Shown: positions 5,328 to 6,802 of the stretch, piece after piece
Layout: each line of letters starts with the position of its first letter
Position numbering within the stretch: position 1 is the stretch's first letter
Source of the DNA: Candidatus Zixiibacteriota bacterium
Lineage (GTDB): Bacteria > Zixibacteria > MSB-5A5 > GN15 > FEB-12
Assembly: GCA_003641345.1 (NCBI GenBank)
Contig: QNAD01000112.1
Span: 1 to 6,802 of the forward strand
DNA length: 6,802 bases
Direction of reading: 5' to 3'
The notes under the pieces: generated by a model
The model's database searches: none
What the model was told of the DNA's origin: nothing
Seen by the model: only the letters and a program-made list of their open reading frames with translations
Translations under genes and position numbers: made by a program

Positions 5328-5334
5328 CCTCCTT
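5328..5334 (-). promoter_or_regulatory. Strong Shine-Dalgarno sequence fixing the TTG start of rpsP
   Basis: On the minus strand this reads AAGGAGG, a full match to the anti-Shine-Dalgarno core, 6 nt before TTG. It is the strongest ribosome-binding site in the window and presumably compensates for the weak start codon. It lies in the 20-nt gap after the ffh stop. Confidence 0.9.
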
Positions 5335-5341
5335 ACATTGA

Positions 5342-6664
5342 TTAGAAAGGCATCATCCCTTTGGGGAAGCCTTTCGTATTCATTTTATTCATATTGTTAA
5401 ACATTTTTTGCATTTGTGAAAATTGTTTTAATAATTGATTAACTGCCTGAATAGAATTACCGGAACCAGCGGCAATTCTTTTTTTCCTTGAGCCGTCAAT
5501 CACTCTTGGGTTACGGCGTTCTTCGACAGTCATAGATTGAATAATCGCCAACATCCTGCTGACATCTTTTTCTTCAACCTTAATACCTTTCATCGCTTTC
5601 CCTGCCCCCGGAATCATTCCCATAAGATTTTCAAGTGGTCCCATTTTTCTTATTTGCTGCATCTGCTCCAGAAAATCCTCAAAATCAAATTGAGCTTTCA
5701 TTATCTTTTTCTGAAGCTTTTCAGCTTTTTCCATATCTACCGTTTCCTGGGCTTTTTCAACCAGCGATAAGATATCTCCCATTCCAAGTATTCTTGAGGC
5801 TAATCGGTCTGGATGGAAAACTTCGAGTTCTGATAATTTTTCGCCGATTGATGCAAGCTTGATGGGGCATCCCGTAACCTGCCTGATAGACAAAGCCGCT
5901 CCACCGCGAGCATCACCATCGAGCTTGGATAAAACAACTCCGGTGATATTAAGACGGTCATGAAATTCTCGCGAAACATTAACAGCATCCTGCCCTGTCA
6001 TAGAGTCGGCTACCAAAAGAATCTCATGTGGTTTTGTGTGTTGCTTGATATCTTCCAACTCTTGCATAAGCTTATCGTCAACATGCAGACGACCGGCAGT
6101 ATCAAGAATTACCAAATCAATAAAGTTCTTTTCAGCATACTTTACAGCTTCACGGCAAATTTCCTGAGGAGATTTATTTTCAAGATGAAAAAATTCGACA
6201 TCAATAGAATCAGCCAAAATATTAAGTTGTTTAACCGCAGCCGGACGATAAATATCAGCCGCAACCATAAGTGGTTTTTTCTTTTTACGTTTGTTCATTA
6301 AAGCAATTTTACCGGTTAAAGTAGTTTTACCGGAACCTTGTAAACCACAAATCATATAGACGGTAGGTGTTTTATCGACTGGAGCAAGATCAATAACTTT
6401 TTTACCAAGCAATTCAACGAGCTCGTTATGAACAACTTTTATAACCTGTTGCCCCGGCTCGATTGATTTTAGAACATCAGTTCCAACAGATTTAGCTTCA
6501 ACTGCTTTAACAAAATCACGAGCAACTTTATAATTGACGTCAGCTTCAAGCAGAGCCTGACGCACCTCACGCATCGCATCCTTGATGTTACGCTCAGATA
6601 ATCTTCCCGCACCACGAAGCTTTTTAAAGGTCAGTTCCAGTTTTTCACTTAACGCATCAAACAT
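5342..6664 (-). CDS. ffh: Signal recognition particle GTPase Ffh (SRP54)
   Basis: Ffh binds 4.5S/6S SRP RNA and hydrophobic signal sequences on ribosomes, then docks with FtsY to deliver nascent chains to the Sec machinery. This 440-residue protein is full length. The N domain is about 1-95 (ending near DLAPVDKTP). In the G domain, G1 is GLQGSGKTT (107-115), G2 DIYRPAA (137-143), G3 DTAGR (188-192), G4 SKLD (246-249) and G5 lies around ASIGEK (271-276). The Met-rich M domain is about 300-440, with finger loop [16 protein letters not shown] (341-356) and SRP-RNA-binding segment [19 protein letters not shown] (384-402). The C-terminus is rich in M, N and K. A GTG at 6712 would add 16 hydrophobic residues, but the family begins at MFDALSEKL, so ATG 6664 is preferred. 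No Shine-Dalgarno sequence precedes it. The gene leads the ffh-rpsP-khpA-rimM-trmD-rplS operon. Confidence 0.98.
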   Translation of the reverse strand: MFDALSEKLELTFKKLRGAGRLSERNIKDAMREVRQALLEADVNYKVARDFVKAVEAKSVGTDVLKSIEPGQQVIKVVHNELVELLGKKVIDLAPVDKTPTVYMICGLQGSGKTTLTGKIALMNKRKKKKPLMVAADIYRPAAVKQLNILADSIDVEFFHLENKSPQEICREAVKYAEKNFIDLVILDTAGRLHVDDKLMQELEDIKQHTKPHEILLVADSMTGQDAVNVSREFHDRLNITGVVLSKLDGDARGGAALSIRQVTGCPIKLASIGEKLSELEVFHPDRLASRILGMGDILSLVEKAQETVDMEKAEKLQKKIMKAQFDFEDFLEQMQQIRKMGPLENLMGMIPGAGKAMKGIKVEEKDVSRMLAIIQSMTVEERRNPRVIDGSRKKRIAAGSGNSIQAVNQLLKQFSQMQKMFNNMNKMNTKGFPKGMMPF

Positions 6665-6726
6665 AATTTTAAAAAACCCAAAAATAATTAAAAGCAGGCA
6701 ATACTTACCCACTAGGCTATTTCACA

Positions 6727-6754
6727 TTTTTACCCGATTTTCATCGGGGAAAAA
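6727..6754 (-). promoter_or_regulatory. Hairpin in the ffh leader with a GAAA tetraloop
   Basis: On the minus strand CCCGAT, GAAA, ATCGGG forms a perfect six-bp stem (6743-6748 with 6733-6738) closed by a GNRA tetraloop. One mismatched pair out, five U pair with five A, giving an extended helix. It lies about 63-90 nt upstream of the ffh ATG, inside the predicted leader RNA. It is not a good terminator on either strand because the stem is followed by an A-rich run in both directions. It may stabilise or regulate the long operon mRNA, which is inference. Confidence 0.4.
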
Positions 6755-6769
6755 ACCAAAAAGTGAACC

Positions 6770-6797
6770 AATATAGATAAAATGAGATTAATTGCAA
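6770..6797 (-). promoter_or_regulatory. Candidate sigma70-type promoter of the ffh-rplS operon
   Basis: Read on the minus strand, TTGCAA (6792-6797; four of six -35 matches) is followed after 16 bp by TATATT (6770-6775; five of six -10 matches). Transcription would start near 6763, giving a leader of about 100 nt that contains the GAAA-loop hairpin. The position is right for an operon promoter, but the sequence is AT-rich and the window ends just beyond it, so a promoter further upstream cannot be excluded. Confidence 0.4.
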
Positions 6798-6802
6798 GAG
6801 AT

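Noticed and set aside
5960..6301. 113-residue plus-strand frame and similar frames at 5537-5862
   Set aside because: They are antisense to ffh, rich in Phe/Leu/Ser, and not protein-like.
6665..6712. GTG at 6712 as the ffh start, adding 16 mostly hydrophobic residues
   Set aside because: Ffh proteins begin at the [13 protein letters not shown] sequence and are cytosolic. The extra segment has no ribosome-binding site and is just an open stretch of AT-rich leader.
6727..6754. Leader hairpin as an intrinsic terminator
   Set aside because: On both strands the stem is followed by A-rich rather than U-rich sequence, which does not support termination.
6665..6802. SRP RNA (ffs) gene beside ffh
   Set aside because: The leader has one small hairpin but no GGAA-loop domain IV with its conserved asymmetric internal loop, and too little sequence remains.
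1..6802. CRISPR array, insertion sequence, prophage or toxin-antitoxin module
   Set aside because: There are no spaced direct repeats, no transposase or integrase motifs and no terminal inverted repeats. The two unknown small genes show no toxin or antitoxin features.

Overview
The window is AT-rich bacterial chromosome. Most of it is a housekeeping translation and secretion operon read on the minus strand. Several traits suggest the FCB (Fibrobacteres-Chlorobi-Bacteroidetes) superphylum or a related uncultured phylum: the TrmD loop reads GHYLGIDER, followed by a GGEAAA/YTRPADY pattern, the RsmD-like enzyme carries APPQY, and Shine-Dalgarno (SD) use is mixed. The lineage is an inference from remembered family patterns, not from a search.

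Right half (6802 down to 2684, minus strand): a candidate promoter and a leader with a GNRA-loop hairpin precede ffh (SRP GTPase). Then come rpsP (S16, TTG start, long Ala/Lys/Glu tail), khpA (KH RNA-binding protein), rimM (30S maturation factor), trmD (tRNA m1G37 methyltransferase) and rplS (L19, Lys/Pro/Glu tail). Spacings are 13 to 20 nt, except for a 75-nt rpsP-khpA gap that holds small inverted repeats. The operon ends at a strong intrinsic terminator with a C(UUCG)G tetraloop and nine U residues. The genes share a theme: 30S assembly (S16, RimM, perhaps KhpA), tRNA-50S function (TrmD, L19) and co-translational membrane targeting (Ffh).

Left half (2683 down to 1): a cysteine-rich protein of unknown function (minus) converges, with overlapping stop codons, on an RsmD-like rRNA methyltransferase (plus). 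A 133-bp AT-rich divergent region then separates the methyltransferase from rnhB-yraN (minus; 14-nt overlap). In many bacteria rnhB and yraN directly follow rplS, so the two convergent genes look like an insertion into that neighbourhood. yraN converges with, and overlaps by 14 nt, a small single-pass membrane protein (plus) of unknown role. The first 65 bases hold the start of another minus-strand gene, possibly DUF721/DciA-like.

I see no mobile elements, CRISPR arrays, tRNA or rRNA genes, or defence systems. The least explained parts are the seven-cysteine protein, the small membrane protein and the variant active-site motifs in the RsmD-like and TrmD proteins. I do not see strong evidence for an undescribed multi-gene system.
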